Below, piece after piece: positions 10,401 to 19,111 of a stretch of DNA of 64,000 nucleotides. Origin of the DNA: Acidobacteriaceae bacterium (lineage in GTDB: Bacteria > Acidobacteriota > Terriglobia > Terriglobales > Acidobacteriaceae). The stretch is taken from the NCBI GenBank assembly GCA_025356095.1, contig JANXUR010000050.1, forward strand, positions 25,615 through 89,614. Reading direction: 5' to 3'. Positions within the stretch are counted from its first letter, which is position 1, and every line of letters starts with the position of its first letter. Made by a program: the position numbers and the translations under genes. The notes under the pieces are model-generated. The model did not search any database and was not told where the DNA came from. It saw nothing but the letters and a program-made list of their open reading frames with translations.

Positions 10401-11437
10401 ACGGCAAGCCGGGTAAAGGTTTTTCCATCTGAAGAACTATAGAAGCCGTGATTGCGCAAAGCCGCGAAAAAGCTGCCGCTCACCGCGTTGAAGACTACAT
10501 CCGATGCAGTCGTAGCGTCGAGCACAGTGCTTCCATCTTGCACTGTGGCGAGAGTCCAGGTAGCGCCCGCGTCGGTGGAAAAGTACAGGCCACGCACAGA
10601 AAGTCGGCCCAAGCCAGCAACTTGAGCGTTCGTCGCACTGCTTAACGCGGCCACGACTAGGTTTGGGTTGGCGGTACTAAACGCGATCTTCGCGAAACCC
10701 AGGCCGAGAAAGGAATTGCCCGCCACATCTTGTGTAATCTGCGTCCAGTTGGCACCACCATCGGTGGAGCGCAGCAGCCCCAGGCCATAGTAGGAGTCGA
10801 AGGAATCATTGGGTTCGCCGGTGCCTACCAGCACAATATTTCTGTCATCCGGCTTCACCGAGATTGCGCCCACGGCCAGCGAGGGTTGACCGTCTAGCAG
10901 GGGCGTCCAAACCACGGCAGCGGTGCTGGCGACGGCGGCGTTAGTGGATTTCCAGAGGCCACCTTGGGCTGCCCCGGCGTACACAGTATTGCCAGTGGCA
11001 TCGTTAGGGTCTACGGCAAGAGCGCTGATGCGACCACTGACCAGGCCGAAGTCTTGCCGCAGAATTCCCGGATCAGAGATGAGAGGCGCCGGACCCAGAC
11101 TGACCCAGTCAGAGATTCCGGCGTTAAAGAATGGCTGGGCGGCCCGGGGAGACACGACCGCAGGAAGGCCATGGCGCAAACGGTCGGCCCGCAGCGCAGC
11201 TTTTTGTTCCAAGGCTTTCTGCAGTAAACCCGCAGTGTTGGCATGCGCGGCGGTGCGACCGTGGCGGAACCAGCGCTGGCGCGCTTCAATTCCACCGCTG
11301 GCAGCGGCGTCTTGCGGAAGCTCCGTCCCCGTAGTCGAAGGCAGCGGAGGTGCCGCGCGCAGGGCAGCAGAGCACATAAAAACGCAGAATGCCAGGGCGA
11401 GCTTCAGCAAATCGCATTGTCTTCTTACCAGAATCAC
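7487..11437 (-). CDS. Large exported BNR/sortilin-like repeat protein with Ig-like repeats
   Basis: A 1316-residue cell-surface or secreted protein of unknown role. It starts at GTG 11437 behind TGAGG and has a signal peptide (about 8-29). The first two thirds are WD40/BNR-type propeller repeats with Asp-box-like motifs (STDGGANW, SNDGGASW, SQNGGTSW). Ig-like repeats follow, each carrying a paired-cysteine motif such as LSCGSLPAGTTCAF. Near the C-terminus are two hydrophobic segments separated by FGTRRW, then a cysteine with a Gly/Ser-rich linker (LAACGGGSSS), and a final short beta-rich piece. This internal membrane anchor is unusual. It lies 36 bp downstream of the DegT aminotransferase gene and may share its transcript. 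Propeller fold likely; ligand and enzymatic activity unknown. Confidence 0.85.
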   Translation of the reverse strand: MILVRRQCDLLKLALAFCVFMCSAALRAAPPLPSTTGTELPQDAAASGGIEARQRWFRHGRTAAHANTAGLLQKALEQKAALRADRLRHGLPAVVSPRAAQPFFNAGISDWVSLGPAPLISDPGILRQDFGLVSGRISALAVDPNDATGNTVYAGAAQGGLWKSTNAAVASTAAVVWTPLLDGQPSLAVGAISVKPDDRNIVLVGTGEPNDSFDSYYGLGLLRSTDGGANWTQITQDVAGNSFLGLGFAKIAFSTANPNLVVAALSSATNAQVAGLGRLSVRGLYFSTDAGATWTLATVQDGSTVLDATTASDVVFNAVSGSFFAALRNHGFYSSSDGKTFTRLAVQPDNAVLGTAACPSTTSASCPMYRGALTVTPGRNELYTWFIDSARNEVNQGIYRSNDGGASWTALDPSGIDSCGDFDGNGQPDGCSTSAGSYNLYLSAIPNGATGTDVYAGSVNLYKCTVNNAAATDTANLCTSTPGITSTAGFINLTHVFGCGPDAKATTAHMHPSQHAAGFALKAGSDAILYFGNDGGVYRALSGLALNKGGVSTVCDNTLSGTNPIDSLNGTLGSVSELSGFAQDASDSTGFMTGLQGNGTGVVAQAYNQNPRFGTGPLSATTWTEIALPGADGGPVEIDPVNSNNWYQSFPFAQLNLCSVGDSPVLGCIEGSLNPVTSGTAPWFGELTQHFTPFVLDPQLSSNLLLGTCRVYRGAGNGGPFTAISPEFGGFTTGVCNVSGLNLVTSLDAGGFTTVNGSQTIFVGTTGAADMTVPSGRVFVSASSDSGSGAWIDVTGTINPGNFDVGSVLVDRVNDASGRTAYASIMGFLGHTGGHIWKTVDLGSTWTDITGNLMDVPVVSLALDPIDGSTLYAGTDVGVFVSQNGGTSWAQYATSLPNVPVTQLRTFNHGAVAELRASTYGRGLWSIPLIGVPKAGVTLSVPNPASLTLLRGGIGTAVITLTAVNGFTGAATLSCGSLPAGTTCAFAPATLTPGTSGTTSTLTVTTSAGTPLGTSHLSVAAAPSTPGAFVTQTQGLALTATATDFSFGTTSAATVSASGSTTIKFNLTSFLGFSGAITLSCPGAPMGITCGFTPNPATPPLNGTVAVTLTISAASTVAAGTTMFPLPIQGTSNGLTHSTSVAVTVNGPDYALSSAPQGSTTIVAGGSVSYVITQISANGFSGTVTLKCGALPALTTCTSTPIAAGQTTSTLKITTTAPIVASLKPTRSISVFAALWLPLLGISLFALRFGTRRWLQAGLLAGGLTLCMILAACGGGSSSGGGGGGSPGTPAGQYNVVVTGTSGTLSHSTTVTFTVQ

Positions 11438-11473
11438 TTTTTGAACCTCACTCGGATACCAACTACGCTGGCG

Positions 11474-12691
11474 TCAGCGCCGGAAGCGCCGCATGATATT
11501 TGAGATGCACGAAACAACATACTCCACATCGTCGCGGTGCAATCCCGGAAAAATCGGCAAAGACAGGATACGGTCATAAGCGGCCGTTGCAGCAGGAAAA
11601 TCCTCCGGCTCGCTTCTGAACGCCTGCCGGTAATACTCATGTAAATGGAGAGGGAGGTAGTGGACGCTGTTTCCCACCCCTGCGGCGAGAAGGTGTTCGC
11701 TGAATTCGTCACGGCCGATGCGGAGTTGCGACAAATCGAGCTGCACTACGTGCATGTGCCAGGCATGACGGACGTTGGGAAATACATAGGGGGCCGCGAT
11801 TCCGGGTATGGGGCCGAGCAGCTCGGCGTACCAATCGGCGCAGCGCTGGCGTGCCCGCCATAAAGCTTCGCTGCGCTTGAGTTGCTGGATTCCGATGGTG
11901 GCCAAAATGTCGGACAGGTTGGCCTTGTAGCCGGGGGCCACCACTTCGTAGCGCCACCACCGCTTCACGCCAACAGCGGTCAGCAGGTCGCGACTAATCC
12001 CGTGGTTGGCCATCAAACGCATGCGCTTGGCTAGATCGGGATTGGTTGTGGTGACCATGCCACCCTCACCCGTGGTGATGGTTTTGTTGGCATAGAAAGA
12101 GAAGCAACTGACTTCACTGATGGCACCGACGCGCCGGCCATGGTAGAGCGCGGGCAACGCGTGAGCAGCGTCTTCCACCACGCGCAGGTGGTGGGCGCCT
12201 GCGATCTGGTGCAAGCGGTCGAGCTCGCAGGGTTGCCCCGCGTAATGCATCGGCATTACGGCCTTGCAGCGCGGCGTGATCCGCCTCTCCAGGTCGTCCA
12301 TGTCCATGGTTAGGGTGTCGGGACGACAATCTACAAAGACCGGTTGTGCCCCGAGTTGCAGCACGACGGCGACAGCGGACGCGAAGGTCATGGTCGGGAC
12401 CAGCACCTCGTCACCCGCAGCGACACCGAACGCTTCCAGCGCCAGCAGCAGACCGGCGGTCGCCGACGCGACCGCGATCGCGAAAGGGGCTTCGACGTAC
12501 GCGCAGAAATCCCGTTCAAACTCTGCCACGCGCGGGCCAGAGGTCAGCCAGTCGGTGTTGAGGGTCTGGCGCACTGCTTCGCGCTCCTCCTCGCCCACGC
12601 TGGGGCGAAAGTAGGGCACTTGGCGACTGGGGAAAGGCTCCCCGGCGCTAGCTGGCGGCGGGGGTGCAGGATAATCAGACGGCAAGGGCAT
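11474..12691 (-). CDS. DegT/DnrJ/EryC1/StrS-family sugar aminotransferase
   Basis: PLP-dependent aminotransferase (405 residues) that would convert a nucleotide-linked keto sugar to an amino sugar for surface glycan or glycoconjugate synthesis. The N-terminal binding segment is VPYFRPSVGEEE, the family motif around TDWLTSGPRVAEFE follows, VEDAAHALP carries the conserved aspartate, and the PLP-binding lysine is K203 in FYANKTITTGEGGM. The ATG at 12691 is preferred to an upstream in-frame start at 12769 because it has GGAGG just before it and avoids a long overlap. It still overlaps the epimerase stop by 17 bp, suggesting translational coupling. The exact sugar cannot be read from the sequence. 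Confidence 0.9.
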   Translation of the reverse strand: MPLPSDYPAPPPPASAGEPFPSRQVPYFRPSVGEEEREAVRQTLNTDWLTSGPRVAEFERDFCAYVEAPFAIAVASATAGLLLALEAFGVAAGDEVLVPTMTFASAVAVVLQLGAQPVFVDCRPDTLTMDMDDLERRITPRCKAVMPMHYAGQPCELDRLHQIAGAHHLRVVEDAAHALPALYHGRRVGAISEVSCFSFYANKTITTGEGGMVTTTNPDLAKRMRLMANHGISRDLLTAVGVKRWWRYEVVAPGYKANLSDILATIGIQQLKRSEALWRARQRCADWYAELLGPIPGIAAPYVFPNVRHAWHMHVVQLDLSQLRIGRDEFSEHLLAAGVGNSVHYLPLHLHEYYRQAFRSEPEDFPAATAAYDRILSLPIFPGLHRDDVEYVVSCISNIMRRFRR

Positions 12692-13724
12692 TCGCCTCCG
12701 GGGCCGCCATAAGGCGCTTGAGCCATGGTTCGTTATAGAAACGCAAGTCAGTCTCGGGCGCAGAGCCAAAGTCGCCCGCTACCAGCGCATCCCATAAGGA
12801 AAGAGCAGCATCGCGAACAGTGCGTCTGGCGCGGTAGCCCGTCATCCGGTATAGCTTTTCGGAGCTGGCACGGTAACTGCGTCCCCCGTCGTTCTGGTTC
12901 AGAGCACGCACCACCTCGATCTTGGCACCGCGCTCTTCACGCAGAGTTGAGGCCACCAGATGCGCGAGCGCCGGAATGGTGCGGTTCTCACCGGCTACAT
13001 TCACAATCTGGTTGCGAACCCGCGCCGAGGGCTGCGCGAGCAGCGTCAGGTAAGCCTCCACGGCATCACTCAAGTGGAGCATGGGACGGCAATGGTTGGC
13101 GCTGCCATAAATGCTGATGACGCCCGAGCGCCAGGCGTCGCAGGTAATGCTGTTGGCCACCAGATCAAACCGCATGCGCGGTGCCGCGCCCATGATCGTC
13201 CCCTTGCGCAGCAGGACGGGACAAAATTCAGGACAAGCTTGAGCAGCCGCCAACAGAGATGCCTCCGCCTCGTACTTGGTTTGGGCGTAGAGGCCGAGGG
13301 GTATGACTCCTACCTCCTCTTGCGCCAGAAGCGATCCGGGCGATGCAGGAGGCCCGGCCGCGTATAACGAACAGGATGAAGCGAAAAGGCAGCGAATCTC
13401 ACGCTGCTCGTGTGCAGCAACCTGCGCCATGACATCAGCCAGTCGGGTTGTCGCGGTCACATTGCTGCGCAGACATTCCGCAGGTGCGAGGTTTGCACTG
13501 GCATCGTTGGAGAATCCAGCCAGATGAATTACCGCACTTACGTCGCGCAGCCACGCTGGTTCGACGTCCAATACATCCTGCTGCACAACGTGCAGCCGTG
13601 GATGAGCGGGAAGACTCCGCTCGAACCAAAGCAAGTCCACAACGCGGACAGATTCACCAGCATTGAGCAGTGCAGGGACTAGGGCGCTGCCGACATAGCC
13701 TGCCCCACCGGTGACGAGAATCAT
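12675..13724 (-). CDS. NAD-dependent epimerase/dehydratase (extended SDR family)
   Basis: Nucleotide-sugar epimerase or dehydratase of the extended short-chain dehydrogenase family, 349 residues. The Rossmann motif GGAGYVG is at residues 6-12, an acidic D30 follows the second strand as expected for NAD(H), SSCSLYA supplies the conserved serine, and the catalytic pair is Y146xxxK150 (YAQTK). The start at 13724 is supported by AGGAGG upstream; an in-frame start at 13799 would add residues before the nucleotide-binding strand. It overlaps the DegT gene by 17 bp, so the two probably work in sequence on one sugar nucleotide. Substrate unknown. Confidence 0.9.
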   Translation of the reverse strand: MILVTGGAGYVGSALVPALLNAGESVRVVDLLWFERSLPAHPRLHVVQQDVLDVEPAWLRDVSAVIHLAGFSNDASANLAPAECLRSNVTATTRLADVMAQVAAHEQREIRCLFASSCSLYAAGPPASPGSLLAQEEVGVIPLGLYAQTKYEAEASLLAAAQACPEFCPVLLRKGTIMGAAPRMRFDLVANSITCDAWRSGVISIYGSANHCRPMLHLSDAVEAYLTLLAQPSARVRNQIVNVAGENRTIPALAHLVASTLREERGAKIEVVRALNQNDGGRSYRASSEKLYRMTGYRARRTVRDAALSLWDALVAGDFGSAPETDLRFYNEPWLKRLMAAPEANALAV

Positions 13725-13937
13725 TGGTGTAAACCCTCCTGATAGTCTGCGGCGGCAAGCAGGTAGTAATCCGGGAAATGAGCGTGATCGAGCGAGCACA
13801 CGCTTGGGGAATCCGCAGCAAATTGCGCCCGGGGAAGGCGACTATTCCGCTGCGGCTGAGTAGCCACTTATACTCATTTAGACTCTGACAGTATTCGTTC
13901 GGTTCGTCAACTGCAAATTCGAAAAATTTGCGAACCG

Positions 13938-13978
13938 GCAAAACGCCCCGCCTAGCGGGACTAGGCAGGGCGTTTTGC
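13938..13978 (-). terminator. Strong stem-loop terminator after the small exported-protein gene
   Basis: Two 18-base arms (13938-13955 and 13961-13978) pair across a 5-base loop. The one non-Watson-Crick position is C/A on the plus strand but G-U in minus-strand RNA, so the hairpin is perfect only in the minus-strand transcript. It lies just after the stop of the gene at 13996-14460, and a T-rich stretch follows on that strand. Confidence 0.85.
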
Positions 13979-13995
13979 AACTGCCGAATTCGGGC

Positions 13996-14460
13996 TTACT
14001 GCTTGTCGAACATTTGGGTGCTGGTGACTTTCTTGCCGTTCAGCATGGCGGAGGCGGTCAGGGTGCGGCTCTTGCCGTCGGCAGCAACCACAATCTTGCC
14101 AGTGGCGGCGGCCTTGCCCATCTTCTTGTTTTCGAGCGTCAGGGTGTGATCATTCACCAGTTTGTAGGAGCGGCTGTCGGCGGTTGGGTCGCCGGTCAGC
14201 GGGTAGTCTTTTCCGTCGAACTTGCCAGTCCATTCAGTCTGCATGGGCTTGCCGTCGCCGCTAATGCCCTCAGTAGTGACTTTGACCATGCCATCGGCTG
14301 CGGCGGCATAGGTGACGGTACTGTTCTTCATCATGCCTACGGCCAGCTTGGACTTGGCCTCGTTCAACTTCCACGTACCCATCTGCGGGCTCTGGGCAAA
14401 GCTCAACGAGAGTCCAACCACGCATAGCGCTAGCGTCAAAGCGATATTTCTTGTTTTCAT
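13996..14460 (-). CDS. Small exported protein of unknown function
   Basis: A 154-residue protein with a clear signal peptide (MKTRNIALTLALCVVGLSLS, cleavage near FAQ-S). The mature part looks all-beta: GTWKLNEAKSKL, then alternating strands such as EWTGKFDGKDYPL and YKLVNDHTLTLENKK. This general pattern recurs in small periplasmic acidobacterial proteins, but I cannot assign a named family. AGGAGA sits 5 bases before the ATG, and an excellent terminator follows, so the gene is likely monocistronic. It is divergent from the formate-tetrahydrofolate ligase gene. Confidence 0.8.
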   Translation of the reverse strand: MKTRNIALTLALCVVGLSLSFAQSPQMGTWKLNEAKSKLAVGMMKNSTVTYAAAADGMVKVTTEGISGDGKPMQTEWTGKFDGKDYPLTGDPTADSRSYKLVNDHTLTLENKKMGKAAATGKIVVAADGKSRTLTASAMLNGKKVTSTQMFDKQ

Positions 14461-14715
14461 AATCGTCTCCTGATTTCAATTACGGGGTATGGAACTGCAC
14501 TGTGGTGCGGGGTAAGTGTATGCCTAGTAGGGGGGGTGGGCAACAGGAATCTGTCGGTGTGTAACTGGGCGACCCTCGAGGCTAGCGGCGCCTCGGAGCA
14601 GGTGTGATGGCGGGCACTGGCGTATTCGCGCTGCCTGTTCTATCCTCGTTCGGGCTTTGAAAGCTTGCCGACAGTAATCCCTATGCCCCGGCAACGTCTT
14701 CATACGGAGGAAGTT

Positions 14716-16356
14716 ATGGCGCAAGCAAAGTCGGTTCAAGAGATTGCTGCAAAGTTGGGAATCAAGGAAGAGTTCTTGGAACCGCGTGGCTCTGGCATGG
14801 CGAAGTTGCGGTTGCAACTGCTCGAGGAAGCTCGTCCCGCGACGCAACGCAAGCTGATATTAGTTACGGCGATGAACTCGACTGCCAGCGGCGAAGGTAA
14901 GACCGTTACCTCCATTGGCTTGGCACAAGGTCTTGAATACATCGGGAAGAAGAGCGTTGTGGCATTGCGCGAACCCTCGCTGGGCCCAGTTTTCGGACTC
15001 AAAGGGGGCGCCACTGGCGGTGGCATGGCCACGGTGTTTCCTCCGGAAAAAATCAATTTGCACTTTACCGGCGACTTTCACGCGATTACTTCTGCGCACA
15101 ACCTGCTGGCAGCGATGCTGGATGCCTCTATCCACAACGCCAATCCGTTGCGTATTGATGTGAATCAGGTGATGTGGCCGCGGACCATGGATATGAACGA
15201 CCGGTCTTTGCGGAGCATCGTGGTGGGCTTAGGTGGACGGACCAACGGCCCGGCACGCGAGTCGCGTTTTGTCATCACAGCTGCGTCGGAAGTGATGGCG
15301 ATTTTGGCGCTGGCTAACAGTCGCGCCGACCTGCGCACAAGGTTAGGTCGCATTGTGGTGGCCTTCAATGTGGAGGGCAAGCCTGTGACGGCAGCCGACC
15401 TGCAAGCAACCGGTGCCATGATGACGTTGCTCAGTGAGGCTATTCTGCCGAATCTTGTCCAGACCACCGAAGGTACGCCAGCCATCGTCCACTGCGGGCC
15501 ATTTGCGAACATCGCGCATGGAACCAGCAGCGTACTGGCCCAGCGCATGGGCTTACATCTGGCGGACTATGTAGTCAATGAGACCGGTTTTGGCTCTGAT
15601 TTGGGCTGCGAGAAGTATTTGGATATCGTGATGCCCGCGACCGGGATCACGCCCTCTGCCGTGGTGGTCATCGCTTCCACACGTTCGATTTTGCGCCATG
15701 GCGGAACCATGCCAGAGGATTGGAGCATCAGTCAGAAATTTGACGAAGGCTTCAAGAACCTGGGCACCCACCTCGAAAATCTGCGCAAGTTCAACATTCC
15801 GGTGGTAGTGGCTATCAACCGCTTTACCAATGACACCGGCGAGCAGTTGCAGACGATACAGGACTTCTGCAAGAGCATGGGTGTGGAAAGCGCGGTTTCG
15901 GAATGTTTCGCCAAGGGCGCGCCCGGCGGCGCAGATTTGGCCGAAAAGGTGGTCTCAGCGACGAATACGCCCGCATCTCCGAATTCGCTCTATTCGTCCG
16001 ATATGCCGCTTGTACAGAAGATCGAAACTGTGGCCAAAGAGATCTATCGTGCTGGCAACGTAGTGTTCGAATCTGCGGCTAAGAAGAAGCTGGAGCGCTT
16101 TACCGACCTTGGCTACGGCAACCTGCCCGTTTGCATGGCCAAGACGCAGTACTCCATCACCGACAAGGCGGAGATTCTGGGTGCGCCCCGCGGGTGGACC
16201 CTTAAAGTAAGCGACATCAACCTTTCGGCGGGTGCAGGGTTTGTGGTTGCCATACTTGGCGAAATGATGCTGATGCCCGGTCTCGGCAAGGTTCCACAAG
16301 CCACCAAGATTGACGTGGACGACGCTACGGGCGTGATCAGCGGCATGTTGGGATAA
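14716..16356 (+). CDS. fhs: Formate-tetrahydrofolate ligase
   Basis: Cytoplasmic enzyme that makes 10-formyltetrahydrofolate from formate, ATP and tetrahydrofolate, feeding one-carbon metabolism. The 546-residue length is normal for the family. Its P-loop-like motif TASGEGKT spans residues 56-63 and is followed by the typical glycine-rich GLKGGATGGG and LHFTGDFHAI segments. GGAGG lies 5 bases before the ATG at 14716; an upstream in-frame ATG at 14665 lacks such a site. A hairpin terminator at 16374-16401 ends the transcript. No other folate gene is adjacent. Confidence 0.95.
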   Translation: MAQAKSVQEIAAKLGIKEEFLEPRGSGMAKLRLQLLEEARPATQRKLILVTAMNSTASGEGKTVTSIGLAQGLEYIGKKSVVALREPSLGPVFGLKGGATGGGMATVFPPEKINLHFTGDFHAITSAHNLLAAMLDASIHNANPLRIDVNQVMWPRTMDMNDRSLRSIVVGLGGRTNGPARESRFVITAASEVMAILALANSRADLRTRLGRIVVAFNVEGKPVTAADLQATGAMMTLLSEAILPNLVQTTEGTPAIVHCGPFANIAHGTSSVLAQRMGLHLADYVVNETGFGSDLGCEKYLDIVMPATGITPSAVVVIASTRSILRHGGTMPEDWSISQKFDEGFKNLGTHLENLRKFNIPVVVAINRFTNDTGEQLQTIQDFCKSMGVESAVSECFAKGAPGGADLAEKVVSATNTPASPNSLYSSDMPLVQKIETVAKEIYRAGNVVFESAAKKKLERFTDLGYGNLPVCMAKTQYSITDKAEILGAPRGWTLKVSDINLSAGAGFVVAILGEMMLMPGLGKVPQATKIDVDDATGVISGMLG

Positions 16357-16373
16357 GTACCATCGTTTCGCTA

Positions 16374-16401
16374 GCAGGGCTAACCGTTCGGTTGGCCCTG
16401 C
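16374..16401 (+). terminator. Predicted hairpin terminator after fhs
   Basis: Twelve base pairs (16374-16385 with 16390-16401) close a GTTC loop; the one wobble pair is U-G in plus-strand RNA. It starts 17 bases after the fhs stop and is followed by a weak GTTTG rather than a long T tract. In the 308-base interval 16357-16664 I see nothing else I can name. Confidence 0.65.
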
Positions 16402-16664
16402 GTTTGCCGCTGCTGGCGAGGCACCGCTTAGCAGGGCTACATCCTCTTCGCCGCATTCCTCTGCATCTGATTGATTTGCAATCATTTGGTGTATTTTCCT
16501 GCCTCTCTGCAATGTCTGCCATTCCCGCTTGGCCCTCGGTTTGTACTTTCTGTGTTGCCGGGTGCCGCGTCCCCCTTGATGTGCGCCCCTGCGGCCTCGG
16601 TGTCGAAAAATTCTTAGCCCCAAAGCTCCCCAATCCAAGGCGGAGCGAAGGAAGGTTGCGCCAA

Positions 16665-17018
16665 ATGACAACGTCCCGCCCCGTCTCCGAAGTTCGCAAA
16701 GGTATCGTTTCCCAATCCTCAACTTCAGGAGCTTTAGGGTCCAGAGAACGCTCCACACTTCGCGGCGAGCCAGCTTCGAACTCCCTGCCAGTTCAGAATC
16801 CGAAGCCCCTGTCGCTACAGCGAAGCCAGGTATCGCAGGCACGGTTGCCGGATGCCGTTGCAACAGAAACTTCGACCACCTCCGAGCACCTGCTTTTATT
16901 GCGGCGAGTGCAAGTGGAAAGAATCGGAAGCGGCCTAGCAAAGTGGGTATTCGCCACCTCCTTGCTGCTGGCTGCAGCCGCCACGGTCGCCATGTTGCTG
17001 ATGCTGATTTCCCGCTGA
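16665..17018 (+). CDS. Possible small tail-anchored membrane protein
   Basis: Uncertain 117-residue reading frame. The N-terminal two thirds are Ser/Pro/Arg-rich and look disordered. The last 25 residues form a clear hydrophobic helix (WVFATSLLLAAAATVAMLLM) ending LISR, giving a tail-anchored topology. ATG at 16665 has GAAGG about 10 bases upstream; the frame is open further upstream to 16392, but that part is rich in improbable residues. The position between the fhs terminator and a second terminator leaves room for a small transcript. No homologous family is recognised, and it may not be translated. Confidence 0.35.
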   Translation: MTTSRPVSEVRKGIVSQSSTSGALGSRERSTLRGEPASNSLPVQNPKPLSLQRSQVSQARLPDAVATETSTTSEHLLLLRRVQVERIGSGLAKWVFATSLLLAAAATVAMLLMLISR

Positions 17019-17495
17019 CTCGGTTCACCCGCGAGGGCGGACGGAGTGCATCCATCCTGCGTCGTCGTCATGTAGATAGCAGGTTCCTTCGTCAGGTCAA
17101 GCGCAAGGGCGACGAAAAGAAGTATGGCGGGCGCTTTCCACTGAGTCGCGTGGCGTTTGGTGAGGAATGGGGCGGCAAGTTGGAGTTGTAGGCCGCAAGG
17201 TGGGGGCGTAGTCGCCCCAGTTCACTTGTGAGTACAATCGGTTTTCTCCACAGGATTGTATCTCGGGCGGGCCGCTTCTACCGCGCAAACGAACCCTCTT
17301 CACCCCCTAGCGCGCTCCGCTCCCGGCTGGCAAAATCGTAGTCAACGTCGTGGGAATCGCGCTTCTTGGGGGAGCGAGAAAACCACGAATTTCAAAAAGG
17401 GGCGAGGCCAGATCCGGCTTCGCCCCTGTTTTCTTCGGGGCAAAGCCCAGTTGCCGTTGCCCATCAAACTCCGCGAATGGCTAGAATTGAGCCCA
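17019..17495. other. 477-base interval before the photolyase gene
   Basis: No convincing protein gene is seen. The interval contains one strong terminator-like hairpin (17399-17435) with A-rich and T-rich flanks. The sequence before it could be the end of the preceding small gene's transcript or an unannotated small RNA. Confidence 0.5.
17399..17435 (+). terminator. Orphan intrinsic terminator upstream of the photolyase
   Basis: An 11-base-pair stem (17399-17409 with 17416-17426) with loop AGATCC is followed by TGTTTTCTT and preceded by AAAAA, so it could act in both directions. It lies 381 bases after the nearest upstream plus-strand stop and 61 bases before the photolyase ATG. Confidence 0.7.
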
Positions 17496-19007
17496 ATGCC
17501 ACCGACCTTAAACCGAGTTCCTAGCCTCCGCATCCGCGCCTGCAATCAAGCTCCTATGAACCACGGCGCCGACTATGTGCTCTATTGGATGATTGCCAAC
17601 CGGCGGCTGGGTTGGAACTATAGCCTCGACCGGGCGCTGGAGCATTGCCAGCAACTGGGCAAGCCTCTGGTGATTCTGGAGGCGCTCCGCTGCGACTACC
17701 CATGGGCCAGCGACCGCATTCACCGGTTTGTGATCCAGGGGATGGCGGAAAAAGCCGAACGACTGGGCGTGGTGGGGGGGGGCGAGATCACCTATTATCC
17801 CTACGTCGAGCCCACGCGCGGGGCGGGCAAGGGGCTGCTGTCGGCGTTGACCAAGCAGGCTTGCGTGGTGGTAACGGACGACTTTCCCTGCTTCTTTCTG
17901 CCGCAAATGGTTGCGGCTGCTGCGCGCAAGTTGAAGGTGCGGCTGGAGGCGGTGGATTCGAACGGTTTGCTGCCGATGCGAGCGGCAGAGCAGGTTTTCT
18001 CCCGGGCCTTTGATTTTCGGCGCTTTTTGCAGAAAGCCCTACCGCAGCATCTGGGCGATGCGCCTCAGGCCGATCCCCTGTACAAGGCGGGGATTGCCGC
18101 CGCTGTCGAAATTCCGCACGAAATTGTAAGCCGGTGGCCAACTGCCCCCGGCGAGTTACTGCGATGTGAGCCTGCCGAACTGGCGCGGCTACCGATTGAC
18201 CACAGCGTAGGCGCAGTGCCGACTCACGGGGGCGAGGCGGAGGCGCAGGCCCTGCTGGGCGAGTTTCTCAACGTCAAACTAGGACGCTACGGAGAGGATC
18301 GCAATCAGCCAGAACAAGACGCCACCAGCCAGCTTTCTCCATACCTGCATTTTGGGTTTATTGCATCGCACGAAATATTTTCCGCGCTGGTGCAGCGCGA
18401 AAAGTGGACACCCGAGAGGCTTGGGTTGAAGGTAAATGGGAGCCGTGAGGGTTGGTGGGGGATGTCGCCGGCAGCCGAGGCTTGGGTGGATCAATTTGTC
18501 ACTTGGCGGGAACTGGGCTACAACTTTTGCTGGCAGCGCGAGGACTATGATCAATACGAGTCGCTGCCCGAATGGGTGCGCCGTACGCTGGCCGAGCATG
18601 CGTCAGATGATCGGCCGCATCTGTATGAATTGGAACAGTTTGAACGAGCGGAAACACACGATGAGTTGTGGAACTGCGCCCAGCGGCAACTGGTGAGGGA
18701 AGGCCAGATGCACAATTATTTGAGGATGCTGTGGGGCAAGAAGATTCTGGAGTGGTCGCGGACGCCGGAACAGGCTGCTGCGGTGATGATCGAGCTCAAC
18801 AACAAGTATGCGCTCGATGGGCGGAACCCCAACTCTTATAGCGGCATTTTCTGGTGTTTGGGCCGGTATGACCGCCCGTGGGCGCCGGAACGTGAGATCT
18901 TTGGCATGATTCGGTATATGAGTTCCGAAAACACGGCTCGCAAACTGCATGTGAAGAGCTATCTGAATCGATACGCGGTCGAGGCGCCGGCAGGGCTCTT
19001 TACTTAA
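17496..19007 (+). CDS. phr: Class II deoxyribodipyrimidine photolyase
   Basis: Light-driven DNA repair enzyme that splits cyclobutane pyrimidine dimers with FAD. The 503-residue protein has the N-terminal Rossmann-like photolyase domain (VLYWMIANRRLGWNYSLDRA) and a C-terminal FAD domain with class II signatures: SPYLHFGFIASHEIFSA, FVTWRELGYNFC, EGQMHNYLRMLWGKKILEW and DGRNPNSYSGIFWCLGRYD, then FGMIRYMSS. ATG at 17496 is chosen because conserved sequence begins shortly after it; no good Shine-Dalgarno sequence is visible, and the frame is open upstream to 17256. Neighbours give no operon context. Family assignment is firm. Confidence 0.93.
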   Translation: MPPTLNRVPSLRIRACNQAPMNHGADYVLYWMIANRRLGWNYSLDRALEHCQQLGKPLVILEALRCDYPWASDRIHRFVIQGMAEKAERLGVVGGGEITYYPYVEPTRGAGKGLLSALTKQACVVVTDDFPCFFLPQMVAAAARKLKVRLEAVDSNGLLPMRAAEQVFSRAFDFRRFLQKALPQHLGDAPQADPLYKAGIAAAVEIPHEIVSRWPTAPGELLRCEPAELARLPIDHSVGAVPTHGGEAEAQALLGEFLNVKLGRYGEDRNQPEQDATSQLSPYLHFGFIASHEIFSALVQREKWTPERLGLKVNGSREGWWGMSPAAEAWVDQFVTWRELGYNFCWQREDYDQYESLPEWVRRTLAEHASDDRPHLYELEQFERAETHDELWNCAQRQLVREGQMHNYLRMLWGKKILEWSRTPEQAAAVMIELNNKYALDGRNPNSYSGIFWCLGRYDRPWAPEREIFGMIRYMSSENTARKLHVKSYLNRYAVEAPAGLFT

Positions 19008-19111
19008 GAGGGTTTGATAATAAGCGTGGCCGGTGAGGCAGTTTGTGCATAGAATGAAATGTCAACCTCCGCTACGATTGCAACTCAGCGGTAGAATGAG
19101 CGTCAACGCCT

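Noticed and set aside
14461..14715. Possible tetrahydrofolate riboswitch before fhs
   Set aside because: A short GAGGC/GCCTC hairpin is present, but no conserved riboswitch core could be recognised by eye.
15955..17055. Long minus-strand open frame (366 residues) across the end of fhs and beyond
   Set aside because: It lies antisense to conserved fhs codons, has Arg/Ala/His-rich shadow composition and no family resemblance.
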